Source: JAYOEY01 sp038120295
GTDB taxonomy: Bacteria; Pseudomonadota; Alphaproteobacteria; MPNO01; UBA2964
Direction of reading: 5' to 3'
DNA length: 28,796 nucleotides
NCBI GenBank assembly: GCA_038120295.1
Contig: JAYOLL010000032.1
Location: 1 to 28,796, forward strand
Every line of letters begins with the position of its first letter. Position 1 is the stretch's first letter. The translations under genes were made by a program, and so were the position numbers. Below are positions 1 through 7,512 of this stretch, piece after piece. Under the pieces are notes generated by a model, which saw only the letters and a list, made by a program, of their open reading frames with translations, did no database searches and had not been told where the DNA came from.

Positions 1-26
1 GGAGCGGATCGGGGCGACGGTCTGAT

Positions 27-1820
27 ATGACGGACGCTACCGCGGTCCTCTACGATGCGGTTGACGCGAGGCGGTTTCTCGCCGAACGACCGGAAGCGGC
101 CCGTATCCTTGCGCTGACACCGAATGCAAGAGCACTCGTCCGGGATGCGGGCATTGCTCTCACAACGTCTTCCCAAACCTACAGCGCATACGGTCATCGA
201 CAGTCGTTAGCGAGGGTGCGCAGGGCCAAGCGTGTTTTGGCGGTTGCGGCTGACAAGGAAGGACTTTCACCATCGGTTAGCGAAACGCTGCGTGGGATGT
301 TCGAAATGATTGGTTCAATGTCCGCGCGCGCCCACGCGTCTCTTGGCAAAGGCCCGTGGCTTTTTCCGGTCGGTCGCGAATGGAATGAAGTTTTCCTCAG
401 GGATGACGCACATGACGCGCTGCTGCGCCGGCTTGGAGCCGAACCGGGGTGGTCGCCATACTGTCGCGCTCCGGCATCGTTCATCGTGAACTTTATCAAC
501 TGTCTGACCGCTTCCCTGCTATCGCGTCGGATATGTTTCCTGTTTTGCAACGCCGATAAGGGATTTGCGGACGTTATCCAAGAGGTTAGGCGGCGAGACC
601 TGCCGATGGTTGCGGTCAATCTGCAGCCCGCGCTCGGAACGATGCGCGATGTTGCCCGTTCCTGCCTTGGCCTCTGGCGCGCCCTGACCGTTGGAACAAT
701 CGTGCCGATGACAGTGAGCCCGGTGCGACCGGATGCCGGGTTTGAAGCACGGATCGAAAGAGTTCTGAAATGCGTGGACGACCCGGTCCTTGTGCGGGGG
801 ATCGGCGTTTACGCCGATGCCTTCGTCCGTGGCGCCGCTGAAGCTCAGTCAATGCATGGACCGCTGATCGATCTGATCGAACGGCTGAACCCCCGGGCGT
901 TGCTGACTTACAGCCTCCGCTGGCGATTCGAAGCGGCGCTAGGCGAAGCGGCAGGGAGCGTCGGCGCTCCCCGTTTTCTTGTTTCTCACGGGTCGCATCC
1001 CGTCCCTGACGGAGCGACATCGGCCGCCGCGCTTGACGGGCATGCCGAAGGCCTGCTGGTGAGCCGTCTGGCCGATGTGGCTTTTCCACAATCTCCTCAG
1101 GCGGCTCGCGCCGCATCTCGCTTGATGCCTGCCCTGCCGCGCTGCGCCGTCCTGCCGGCCGTCTGGGGCCACAGGGTAGCCGGCTGTCGTGAGACTCCGG
1201 TCTTCAGGGTATTGCAGGCGGGGACGCTTAAGAGCTGGCGTGACCACCGGCCCTGGATGTACGAAACCAGCGATGAGTTCGTTGACGGGCTGGTTGCCCT
1301 TGCAATGGCCTTTCAGGCTCTCGGACCCGGGTTCCAGCTGGTGATCCGTGTCCGGGAAGCATCGGAATGCTCACTTGCCACTCTGCGGATGCTTGTGCCT
1401 GAAGGATCAAACGTGTCGATCAAGACGGACGGAGATTTTCTGGATGACCTCGCGGAAGCAGATCTTCTGGTCAGTCATTCATCGACCACCATCGAAGAAG
1501 CTCTGACCGCGCGCAGGCCCGTGCTTCTGTTTGGCGGCGGCTGTCCGTACCGGCACCTGGCGGCTGAGTCAGAGGCTCCCACGCAGGACAGCCGGGCGGC
1601 GGTCTATGCGGTGGATGATACGGCGGCGCTTGCGCCTATGATCGCTGCGATCAGGGAGGCTCACCGCGGTCGACCTCTGACCGATATCGAACTTGCCGAT
1701 TTCATCTGGCCTGAAACGACCGGGCGGCTTGCTGACCGTATCGCCGCCGTCATCCGGTCCGGCGATACCCAGGCCTTAACCGATCCGACCGTTGCAATAC
1801 CTGGGAAACAGAATGGCTGA
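27..1820 (+). CDS. GT-B-like surface polysaccharide biosynthesis protein (putative glycosyltransferase)
   Basis: Soluble 597-residue protein with no signal peptide or membrane segment. The C-terminal third looks like the nucleotide-sugar half of GT-B enzymes: a Rossmann-like stretch ends in SHSSTTIEEA (residues 483-492) followed by RRPVLLFGGG, the S-S/T-plus-acidic pattern shared by CDP-glycerol, capsule and CMP-sugar transferases. A mid-protein SHGSH (320-324) resembles the HG acceptor/hinge motif of surface-carbohydrate proteins. Unlike the similar protein at 4849, it lacks a clear KPHP (HP) motif. The start is the ATG at 27. TGA codons at 23-25 and 28-30 show that an upstream same-strand gene ends just here, so this is an internal operon gene. 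Its stop overlaps the next start by 8 bases. GC looks slightly lower than in the genes that follow. Donor and acceptor are unknown; the transferase role is inferred from fold motifs and context. Confidence 0.7.
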   Translation: MTDATAVLYDAVDARRFLAERPEAARILALTPNARALVRDAGIALTTSSQTYSAYGHRQSLARVRRAKRVLAVAADKEGLSPSVSETLRGMFEMIGSMSARAHASLGKGPWLFPVGREWNEVFLRDDAHDALLRRLGAEPGWSPYCRAPASFIVNFINCLTASLLSRRICFLFCNADKGFADVIQEVRRRDLPMVAVNLQPALGTMRDVARSCLGLWRALTVGTIVPMTVSPVRPDAGFEARIERVLKCVDDPVLVRGIGVYADAFVRGAAEAQSMHGPLIDLIERLNPRALLTYSLRWRFEAALGEAAGSVGAPRFLVSHGSHPVPDGATSAAALDGHAEGLLVSRLADVAFPQSPQAARAASRLMPALPRCAVLPAVWGHRVAGCRETPVFRVLQAGTLKSWRDHRPWMYETSDEFVDGLVALAMAFQALGPGFQLVIRVREASECSLATLRMLVPEGSNVSIKTDGDFLDDLAEADLLVSHSSTTIEEALTARRPVLLFGGGCPYRHLAAESEAPTQDSRAAVYAVDDTAALAPMIAAIREAHRGRPLTDIELADFIWPETTGRLADRIAAVIRSGDTQALTDPTVAIPGKQNG

Positions 1821-3456
1821 TACGACAACCCCGACCGCCGACAACCGTCTGACCGTGCTGGACTGCTCGCTGCGCGACGGCGGCTATTACAACAACTGGG
1901 ATTTCTCGCCTGACCTCGCGCAGGCCTATCTCGCCGCGATGGGAACATCCGGGATCGATGTCGTCGAGATCGGTTTTCGTTTCACAGCGACAGATTCTTT
2001 CTACGGCCCTTACGCTTATACGACCGATGAAACCATCGCCGCGCTCGATTTCCCGTCCCATGTCGTTCCGTGCGTGATGTGCAATGCCAAGGACCTGTTG
2101 ACCTTCGACGGCGGCGGGGCGAAAGCGGTCGATCACCTGTTTGCCGACGCCAGAAATTCGCCGGTCGCGATGGTTCGGATTGCTGCCCATCTGCGCGAAG
2201 TGCCGGAATGCGGTCCCGCCCTCATGCGTCTGAGAGAGAAGGGCTATCGGGTCGGGCTTAACATGATGCAGGCGAACGCGCTGGCGCCGGCGGAACTGGC
2301 GAAACTGGCCGAAACCGTGTCGGGCTGGGACGCGGTTGAGGTGCTGTATTTCGCCGACTCGCTCGGGAATATGGAACGCGAGGACGTCGCCGCCATCATG
2401 GATGCGCTGAAAACAGCCTGGGACGGACCGCTCGGTCTGCACGCACATGAAAACATGGGCCGCGCGCTCGACAACAGCCTCGCCGCCATCGATGCAGGGG
2501 CTGCGTGGATCGACGGCACGGTGCTCGGTATGGGGCGCGGCGCGGGCAATGTCCGGATAGAATACCTGCTGCTCGAACTCGTCCGCCGTGGGCAGGCCGG
2601 GCGCAAGCCAGACTCGGTGCTGCGTCTGGTCAGCGATTATTTCGAGCCGCTGCGCGCGAAGCACGGCTGGGGCTCGAACCAGTATTACTACCTGTCCGGC
2701 ATTTACGGCATCCACCCCACCTACGTCCAGCAGATGCTGTCCGACGACCGGTACGGCGGCGACGAAATCTTCGCGGTGCTGCAGTCGCTTGCTGAAGAAG
2801 GAGGCGGGTCCTATAGCCAGGAAGGGCTGGAAGCAGCCGTCGCGCGCAGCTTCCGGGACGCTACCGGCGGCTGGTCCGCCGAAGGCTGGGCTGAAGGTAG
2901 AGACGTTCTGCTGATTGCCGCCGGCCCATCGCTCGAAAATCGTTGTGACGCTATCCTCCGATATATCGAGAGGGCAAAGCCGAAAACGATCTGTCTCAAC
3001 TCGACCGACCTGATCCCGCCCTCAGCGGTCGATCTCTATGCGGCCTGCCATCCCACGCGCATGCTGAGCCAGCTGGACCGGTTCCGCGAGACGGGGCGGC
3101 CGGTGGCGCTGCCGGTCGGCGCAATGCCGGAATCGGCGCGGGCGCATCTCGACGGAATCGACGTGCATGATTTCGGCATGAAGGTTGCGCCCGGTGAGTT
3201 CCTGACGGCGGCGACGGGTTGTACCGTGCCTGCGCCGCTGGTCGCCGCTTACGCGATGGCCATCGCCGGAGCGTCTGGAGCGAAGCGCGTTCTGCTGGCG
3301 GGTTTCGACGGTTATGCGGCCGACGATCCTCGCCATGCGGAAATGAACCGGATCTTCGATCTGGCGCGCCACGCCATGCCGGATACTTCCATCGTCGCCA
3401 TGACGCCCACGACCTACACGGTCGAGCGGTCGTCGATCTACGCGCCCGCACCCTGA
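1813..3456 (+). CDS. DRE-TIM (HMGL-like) aldolase fused to a GPSL-type C-terminal domain
   Basis: Two-domain protein of 547 residues from ATG 1813 (an in-frame ATG at 1792 lies deeper inside the upstream gene and is less likely). Residues about 13-290 form an HMG-CoA-lyase/4-hydroxy-2-oxovalerate-aldolase-type TIM barrel: LDCSLRDGG holds the Arg-Asp-Gly metal/enolate motif, HAHENMG has His210 and His212, and VLGMGRGAGN is the glycine-rich end of the barrel. DmpG-type aldolases have a His just after RDG; here it is GYYNN. Residues about 364-547 form a second domain with AAGPSL (369-374) and AGFDGY (496-501), with His508 nearby. This pattern resembles GT42 sialyltransferases and the DUF115/MptE-like fold. 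The likely chemistry of the barrel is aldol addition of a 2-keto acid such as pyruvate to a sugar aldehyde. The adjacent CMP-sugar synthetase and HAD phosphatase support an ulosonic-acid product. Substrates are inferred. Confidence 0.85.
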   Translation: MADTTTPTADNRLTVLDCSLRDGGYYNNWDFSPDLAQAYLAAMGTSGIDVVEIGFRFTATDSFYGPYAYTTDETIAALDFPSHVVPCVMCNAKDLLTFDGGGAKAVDHLFADARNSPVAMVRIAAHLREVPECGPALMRLREKGYRVGLNMMQANALAPAELAKLAETVSGWDAVEVLYFADSLGNMEREDVAAIMDALKTAWDGPLGLHAHENMGRALDNSLAAIDAGAAWIDGTVLGMGRGAGNVRIEYLLLELVRRGQAGRKPDSVLRLVSDYFEPLRAKHGWGSNQYYYLSGIYGIHPTYVQQMLSDDRYGGDEIFAVLQSLAEEGGGSYSQEGLEAAVARSFRDATGGWSAEGWAEGRDVLLIAAGPSLENRCDAILRYIERAKPKTICLNSTDLIPPSAVDLYAACHPTRMLSQLDRFRETGRPVALPVGAMPESARAHLDGIDVHDFGMKVAPGEFLTAATGCTVPAPLVAAYAMAIAGASGAKRVLLAGFDGYAADDPRHAEMNRIFDLARHAMPDTSIVAMTPTTYTVERSSIYAPAP

Positions 3457-3465
3457 CAGATTTCA

Positions 3466-4194
3466 ATGGATGCCGTCATCGTCATACCCGCCCGCTACCG
3501 GTCGAGCCGGTTCGAAGGCAAGCCGCTGGTTTCCCTGCGGGGCCGCCCAATGATCGCCCACGTGTGGGATCGTTGCACCGGCGCGCTGCCCGCGGAGAAA
3601 ATTTTCGTCGCGACAGACGACGACCGGATCGCGGATGTCTGCCGGGCGGAAGGAATTCAGGTCCTGATGACGGGCGAGGATTGCCTGACCGGCACCGACC
3701 GGGTCCATCAGGCGGCGCAGCAGGTGTCGGCGGATATTTATATCAACGTGCAGGGCGACGAACCGCTGCTCGACCCTGCCGACATCACTGCCGTGATCGA
3801 CGCCGCCGAGGCGCGGCCCGGTCGTGTCGTCAACGCAATGTGCCCGATAGAGCTGGAAGAGGATTTCCGCAGCACAACCGTGCCGAAGGTCGTCGCCCGG
3901 CCCGACGGGCGGCTGATGTATATGAGCCGCGCGCCGATCCCGACCGACAAGTCGCACGCCTTCAAGGGCGCGATGAAGCAGGTCTGTATCTATGCCTTTC
4001 CGCCCGACGCGCTCGCCGCCTTCGCGGCGCGTGATACCAAGACGCCGCTGGAAGCGATCGAGGATATCGAGATCCTGCGGTTCCTCGAGCTTGGCTACGA
4101 AGTCGATATGGTAGAAGTGTCGGGCGCGTCGATCGCGGTCGACGTGCCGAAGGATGTCGCCCGTGTCGAACGCGCGCTTGACGCGGCAAGTTGA
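3466..4194 (+). CDS. KdsB-like CMP-ulosonate (3-deoxy-manno-octulosonate type) cytidylyltransferase
   Basis: A 242-residue enzyme, the usual length for KdsB, that would activate a 3-deoxy-ulosonic acid with CTP to give the CMP-sugar. The N-terminal IPARYRSSRFEGKPL (7-21) is the CTP-binding signature, QGDEP (96-100) is the metal/CTP-contact motif, and YMSRAPIP is the KdsB-type strand. IAVDVPKDVARVE near the C-terminus matches the GVDTPEDL region of the family. The start is fixed by the catalytic strand beginning right after the ATG; the ribosome binding site is weak. It lies 9 bases after the aldolase fusion and overlaps the HAD gene by 41 bases. The substrate may be KDO or another ulosonate. 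Because this gene sits in an accessory polysaccharide locus beside an unusual aldolase, it may not be the housekeeping kdsB. Confidence 0.88.
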   Translation: MDAVIVIPARYRSSRFEGKPLVSLRGRPMIAHVWDRCTGALPAEKIFVATDDDRIADVCRAEGIQVLMTGEDCLTGTDRVHQAAQQVSADIYINVQGDEPLLDPADITAVIDAAEARPGRVVNAMCPIELEEDFRSTTVPKVVARPDGRLMYMSRAPIPTDKSHAFKGAMKQVCIYAFPPDALAAFAARDTKTPLEAIEDIEILRFLELGYEVDMVEVSGASIAVDVPKDVARVERALDAAS

Positions 4195-4852
4195 GGATTA
4201 CGCCCGCGTCGTGTTCGATTGCGACGGCGTTATCCTCGATTCAAACCGGCTGAAATCGGATGCGTTCGGGGCCGCGCTTGAGGGCGAACCCGATGAGCGA
4301 CGGCAGGAATTCGTCGCCTGGCACAGGGCCAATGGCGGCATCTCCCGCTACGTGAAGTTCGCGCATTATTTCGAGAAGATGTATCCCGTGCCCGATGCGG
4401 ACGCCCGCGCCCGGACCGCCATCGACCGTTATGCCGCGCTGGTGCAGGAAGGGCTGCTCTCCTGCGACGAACTGCCCGGTTTGCGCATGTTGCTCGCCCG
4501 GCTGAACGATGCAGGTGTCCCCTGTTTCGTGAATTCGGGCGGCGCCGAGGACGAGCTGCGGGAGGTGCTGGCGTCGCGGGATCTGGCGAAATATTTCGCT
4601 GGCATCTTTGGCAGTCCCGCGACCAAGCCCGACAACATGCAGCGGATTGCAGAAATCGATAGCGCCATGCCCGGCCTGTTTCTGGGCGACGCGAAGTCGG
4701 ATTTCGACGCGGCATCCGGTGCGGGGTTCGATTTCGTGTTCGTTTCGGGTCGATCCGAATGGGAGAGCGGCCGCGATTTCTGCGCCGCCACCGGGCTGCC
4801 TGTTGCGGCGACGCCGGGTGACGTCGCAGGACTCGGGCCCCGGACGGCATGA
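4154..4852 (+). CDS. HAD-superfamily phosphatase (Gph/PGMB-like, with cap domain)
   Basis: 232-residue HAD hydrolase. VVFDCDGVILD (19-29) carries the nucleophile Asp22 and acid/base Asp24. FVNSGG is the Ser/Thr motif II, Lys158 in ATKPDN is motif III, and LGDAKSDFDAA (177-187) is the Mg-binding motif IV. An alpha-helical cap lies between motifs I and II. Start is uncertain: ATG 4154 overlaps the upstream gene by 41 bases, while GTG 4163 has AAGGA at a good distance; both leave the catalytic domain intact. The stop overlaps the next ATG in ATGA. Position after an aldolase and a CMP-sugar synthetase suggests it removes a phosphate from an ulosonate phosphate, the step KdsC or NeuC-pathway phosphatases perform elsewhere. 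The substrate assignment is inference. Confidence 0.87.
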   Translation: MSPVSNARLTRQVEDYARVVFDCDGVILDSNRLKSDAFGAALEGEPDERRQEFVAWHRANGGISRYVKFAHYFEKMYPVPDADARARTAIDRYAALVQEGLLSCDELPGLRMLLARLNDAGVPCFVNSGGAEDELREVLASRDLAKYFAGIFGSPATKPDNMQRIAEIDSAMPGLFLGDAKSDFDAASGAGFDFVFVSGRSEWESGRDFCAATGLPVAATPGDVAGLGPRTA

Positions 4853-6723
4853 GCGAACATTTCGTCCTGCTCGAAGGCGACGCGGACTGGTCGGGAGATC
4901 CTGCGATCGTCGTCCACTGGGATCGTACGGATGTAGCGTCGGGGCGCCTGTCGCTGCCGCAGCTGGTGGATCATAACTGGCGGCAGCTGCGCGACGAGTA
5001 TCTCCGCTGGATTCACGATTGCGGAAAGTCGCTGCGGCCCGCGATGCGGCTTGCGCCCGACGGTCCGTCCGCCTGGTGGATGACGCTGATGGCGGAAAAG
5101 TCTCCGATGAAGACGCGCACGATTTATACCGTCTTCAGACTGCGCGCCTTTGAAATCCTGTGCGAGATGGAGGACGCCGGCGCGGTGACCTATGTCGGCG
5201 GGAATACGCGGGTCAAAGAAGTCCTGAGTAGCTGGTGCTCGGAAACCGGACGTCTGTTCCAGCACGCCCCGACCGAGGCAAAGAACACCGATGCGCCGAT
5301 GGGCCGAAAAGTGTCATTCCTGCCGCATGCGCTGCGCGGGCTGGCGTGGCTGCTGTGGGTCTGGTGGTCGCGGGTCAGACGGGTTTCGAAACCGGCCGCT
5401 GAAAAGAGGGACGTCCGCGCCGCCATCGTCACCTATTTTCCCAACTGCGATCCAGGCGCGCTGACAGAAGGCAGGTTCCGGTCGAACTACTGGCAGGAAG
5501 CGCACGATCTGTTCGATCGTATGGAGGACGGTGTCGACTGGATCTGGATGTATGCGCCATCCGACACGCTGTCGATTTCCGAAGCTGTCGCCTGCCGCGA
5601 CCGTTGCAACGAGGCGGGCGGCAATCAGCGCTTCCGCCTGCTGGAAGAGTTCGTAACCGTTTCGGTTTTCAGCCGTGCGATACGGGCCTACTTCGCTCTC
5701 GTTGCCCGTTCCGGTAAAATCATGGAATCCTGCGGCGCCGTGAAGATGCCCGGGTCGCGGCTCGGTTTCGGTCCCGTCATCCGGGAGGACTGGTACGCTT
5801 CTGTCAGAGGCATCGTGGCGGCGGAAGCGGCGTATTACCACGCGGCGTTCGCCGCCATGGCAACCGCCCTGCCGGTACCGCGAAACGGTCTTTATGTCTG
5901 CGAAAACCAGCCCTGGGAAGCGGCGCTCGTCGCCGCCTGGAAGAATCGTGGCGTCGATTGCGTGATCGCCCATCAGCATGAGGCGCTGAAGCCGTTGAAT
6001 CTGCGTCTTTTCGACGACCCGAAGACGCTCAGCGACTGTCATCGGGATTCCAGGCCGATACCCGATATTCTGGCGACCGGCAGCGAAGACGCCGCCAAGG
6101 CGTTTCAGGAAGCAGGCTGGCCGGCGGATCGCGTAAGGCTGGTCGAGTCATTGCGGTTTCGCAGTGGGGATGGCGTCGCGGTCGACAGCAGCGATCCCGG
6201 TTATCTTCTTCTGGTCACGGGTTATCTCGCCCCGGAAACCCGAACCATGCTGGCCATGACGGCGGAAGCCGATGCGAGCGGCGCGCTGGCCGGCTACGAC
6301 GGCATCCGGATCAAGCCTCACCCGTTCCTGCCGGTGGATGACATGCTTGCCGAGTTCGGCTTCGAGAGCGACGTGGAGGTCGTGACCGAGCCGCTGGATT
6401 CGCTCTGGTCCCGGACCGGATTTGCGTTTCTTGCCAATTCGACAGCTGCGATCTTCGATGCGCTTTCCGCGCGGATTTCCTGTGCGGTCTGTGCGCCGGA
6501 CGACGAACTCAATCTCAGCCCCGTGCTGGGCATGGAGGGCGTCACAATGATCGGTCGCGCGGAAACGTTGTCGATCGCGGCGCAGGCCCGAACGATTCCC
6601 GCGGCCCCGCCGGAATTCTGCTATGAGTCGGGTCTGCCGCGCTGGGCAGGCCTGCTGGGGATCGATTGCGGCGAAAAGGCCGTCCCTTCGGGAACAGCGG
6701 TCAGGACAGGAGGGTTAACGTGA
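4849..6723 (+). CDS. Surface carbohydrate biosynthesis protein, GT-B-like with HP and ST motifs (putative CMP-sugar transferase)
   Basis: 624-residue soluble protein, ATG in a 4-base overlap with the HAD gene. The C-terminal half has IKPHPF (488-493) and ANSTAAIFDAL (from 529). This HP-then-S(S/T) pair is what GT-B sialyl-, polysialyl- and KDO-transferases use to hold the CMP part of the donor. A central HQHEAL precedes the donor domain. The overall plan resembles large surface-carbohydrate proteins of O-antigen loci (TIGR04326-type), though I cannot confirm family membership by search. Directly following a CMP-sugar synthetase, it is the best candidate for transferring the activated ulosonate to the glycan. 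The N-terminal 200 residues match nothing I recognise. It ends in a GTGA overlap with rfbF. Confidence 0.75.
   Translation: MSEHFVLLEGDADWSGDPAIVVHWDRTDVASGRLSLPQLVDHNWRQLRDEYLRWIHDCGKSLRPAMRLAPDGPSAWWMTLMAEKSPMKTRTIYTVFRLRAFEILCEMEDAGAVTYVGGNTRVKEVLSSWCSETGRLFQHAPTEAKNTDAPMGRKVSFLPHALRGLAWLLWVWWSRVRRVSKPAAEKRDVRAAIVTYFPNCDPGALTEGRFRSNYWQEAHDLFDRMEDGVDWIWMYAPSDTLSISEAVACRDRCNEAGGNQRFRLLEEFVTVSVFSRAIRAYFALVARSGKIMESCGAVKMPGSRLGFGPVIREDWYASVRGIVAAEAAYYHAAFAAMATALPVPRNGLYVCENQPWEAALVAAWKNRGVDCVIAHQHEALKPLNLRLFDDPKTLSDCHRDSRPIPDILATGSEDAAKAFQEAGWPADRVRLVESLRFRSGDGVAVDSSDPGYLLLVTGYLAPETRTMLAMTAEADASGALAGYDGIRIKPHPFLPVDDMLAEFGFESDVEVVTEPLDSLWSRTGFAFLANSTAAIFDALSARISCAVCAPDDELNLSPVLGMEGVTMIGRAETLSIAAQARTIPAAPPEFCYESGLPRWAGLLGIDCGEKAVPSGTAVRTGGLT
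6708..6713 (+). promoter_or_regulatory. Ribosome binding site that sets the rfbF start at GTG 6720
   Basis: AGGAGG, a perfect Shine-Dalgarno, lies 6 bases before GTG 6720. It decides that start over the ATG at 6666, which would add 18 non-family residues inside the previous gene. Confidence 0.85.
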
Positions 6724-7508
6724 AGGTCGTCATTCTTTGCGGCGGGTACGGGACGCGCATCAGGGAGGTCACAGAAGACCTGCCGAAACCGATGATCCCG
6801 CTCGGCCGTTACCCCATCCTGTGGCACATCATGAAACATTATGCCCAGGCCGGGCATGACGAGTTCGTTCTGTGTCTGGGATACAAGGGCGACGTGATCC
6901 GCAATTTCTTTCTCAACTATCACACGCTGACGCGCGACGTGACGGTGACGCTTGGCGAGGCGCCCGAGATCGACTTCCACGATTCGCCGGAAGAGGAAGG
7001 CTGGAAGGTCACGCTGGCGGATACCGGGCAGGACACGCTGACCGGCTCCCGGCTGGGAAGAATCAAGCGCTATATCGCCGACAACGAAAACTTCCTGATG
7101 ACCTATGGCGACGGAGTCGGCGATATCGACCTCGGCGCGCTGATCGATTTTCACAAGTCGCATGGCCGCATCATGACGGTCAGCGGCGTTCGACCCCCCG
7201 GCCGGTTCGGGGAGCTGATGCATGACGGCGACGGGATTGTCACCGAGTTCAACGAGAAACCGCAGGCGGCCGAAGGGCTGATTTCCGGGGGCTTCTTCGT
7301 CTGCCGGCGCGAACTGTTCGATTATCTCGATGCGGTCCGCGACGATGAAATGCTGGAGCAGGAACCGATGCGCCGCCTGGCGCGAGAGGGCCAGATGGCG
7401 GTGTATACCCATAACGGTTTCTGGCAGTGCATGGATACGCGCCGCGATTACGATCTGTTATGCAGCCTGCTTGAGTCCGGTGACGCGCCCTGGGTGAGTT
7501 GGGGGTGA
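6720..7508 (+). CDS. rfbF: Glucose-1-phosphate cytidylyltransferase
   Basis: Converts glucose-1-phosphate and CTP to CDP-glucose, the first step to CDP-linked 6-deoxy and dideoxy sugars. From GTG 6720 the protein is 262 residues, close to the family's usual 257. VILCGGYGTRI at the N-terminus is the nucleotidyltransferase signature, LPKPMIPLGRYPILWHIM carries the conserved Lys-Pro motif, TYGDGVGDID (128-137) supplies the metal-binding Asp, and the GGFFVCRRELFDYL region is typical of RfbF. The start is supported by a perfect AGGAGG and by the GTGA overlap with the upstream stop. RfbG follows immediately, so the two act together. Function is firmly recognised. Confidence 0.96.
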   Translation: MKVVILCGGYGTRIREVTEDLPKPMIPLGRYPILWHIMKHYAQAGHDEFVLCLGYKGDVIRNFFLNYHTLTRDVTVTLGEAPEIDFHDSPEEEGWKVTLADTGQDTLTGSRLGRIKRYIADNENFLMTYGDGVGDIDLGALIDFHKSHGRIMTVSGVRPPGRFGELMHDGDGIVTEFNEKPQAAEGLISGGFFVCRRELFDYLDAVRDDEMLEQEPMRRLAREGQMAVYTHNGFWQCMDTRRDYDLLCSLLESGDAPWVSWG

Positions 7509-7512
7509 TTTG

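Noticed and set aside
1..25. C-terminal end of an upstream gene
   Set aside because: TGA at 23-25 (or 28-30 in another frame) suggests one, but about eight codons are too few to identify frame or product, so it is not listed as a gene.
1750..2715. 321-codon open frame antisense to the aldolase gene
   Set aside because: It is a shadow of GC-rich codons; no motifs, no ribosome site, and it crosses a strongly conserved coding region.
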